Assembly (NCBI GenBank): GCA_029287645.1
Contig: JARFQS010000526.1
Coordinates: forward strand, 1-5,879
Source of the DNA: Thermoanaerobaculia bacterium
GTDB lineage: Bacteria; Acidobacteriota; Thermoanaerobaculia; Multivoradales; JAHEKO01
Direction: 5' to 3'
Length of the DNA stretch: 5,879 nucleotides
A program made the translations under genes and the position numbers. Below the pieces are notes generated by a model. It did not search any database, was not told where the DNA came from, and was given only the letters and a program-made list of their open reading frames with translations. Positions 5,800-5,879 of this stretch are shown piece after piece. How positions within the stretch are numbered: the first letter of the stretch is position 1; every line of letters starts with the position of its first letter.

Positions 5800-5879
5800 G
5801 CTAGCTGCAAAGCCCCAATGGCAGAAAGGTGAGACAACGTGCCCCGGCGGAACGAACCCCCCAGCACAAAGAACGGCCG
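5800..5879. other. Unassigned tail
   Basis: I see no gene, repeat unit or clear signal in these 80 bases. The 123-bp period does not continue recognisably. Confidence 0.5.

Noticed and set aside
5433..5804. 123-codon plus-strand ORF with 41-residue repeats
   Set aside because: Same cause as the minus-strand ORF. There is no ribosome site and no recognisable domain, and it cannot be genuine together with its antisense twin.

Overview
The window reads as a GC-rich piece of chromosome from a Gram-negative bacterium. It carries the start of a Na+-translocating NADH:quinone reductase (Nqr) operon, a small CBS-domain protein, and a multiheme c-type cytochrome with a lipoprotein-type leader. Codon use strongly favours G/C at third positions, and starts include GTG. 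I cannot fix the phylum. The gene content and the palindromic GC-rich repeats would suit an Acidobacteriota-like or deltaproteobacterial-like lineage, but that is only an impression. Both ends look like arbitrary cuts: nqrB runs off the left edge, and the right edge lies in repeat-rich noncoding DNA.

Layout. Bases 1-2106 hold nqrA followed by the 5' 58% or so of nqrB, both on the minus strand. They are 2 nt apart and translationally coupled, and nqrC-F would be expected beyond base 1. Bases 2107-2350 are a divergent intergenic region with weak promoter candidates in both directions and two imperfect inverted repeats. On the plus strand, 2351-2893 encodes a 180-residue tandem-CBS protein. Its 3' end overlaps by 20 nt the start of a long reading frame for a lipoprotein-type multiheme cytochrome c (2874-5219). 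That cytochrome has seven CXXCH motifs, then HEAT-like helices, then about five TPRs.

The cytochrome frame is interrupted by one in-frame TAG at 3009-3011, between the lipobox leader and the first heme motif. That heme motif has itself lost its histidine (CAQCQ). The rest of the frame is intact for over 2 kb, so this is either a very recent inactivation or a local sequence error.

Bases 5220-5879 hold no convincing gene. There is a possible hairpin terminator after the cytochrome, then three tandem copies of a 123-bp unit. Each unit contains a 54-bp compound palindrome able to form a three-way junction, and the third copy is clearly decayed. Because 123 is a multiple of three, these repeats stay open in several frames and produce spurious repetitive ORFs.

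How the parts could work together: Nqr oxidises NADH, reduces quinone and pumps Na+ at the inner membrane. The divergent operon would supply an exported c-type cytochrome and a cytoplasmic CBS protein that may sense adenine nucleotides. A functional link between the two operons is inferred only from the shared intergenic region. I found no wholly new system. The observations most worth a second look are the broken cytochrome leader and the compound-palindrome repeats.
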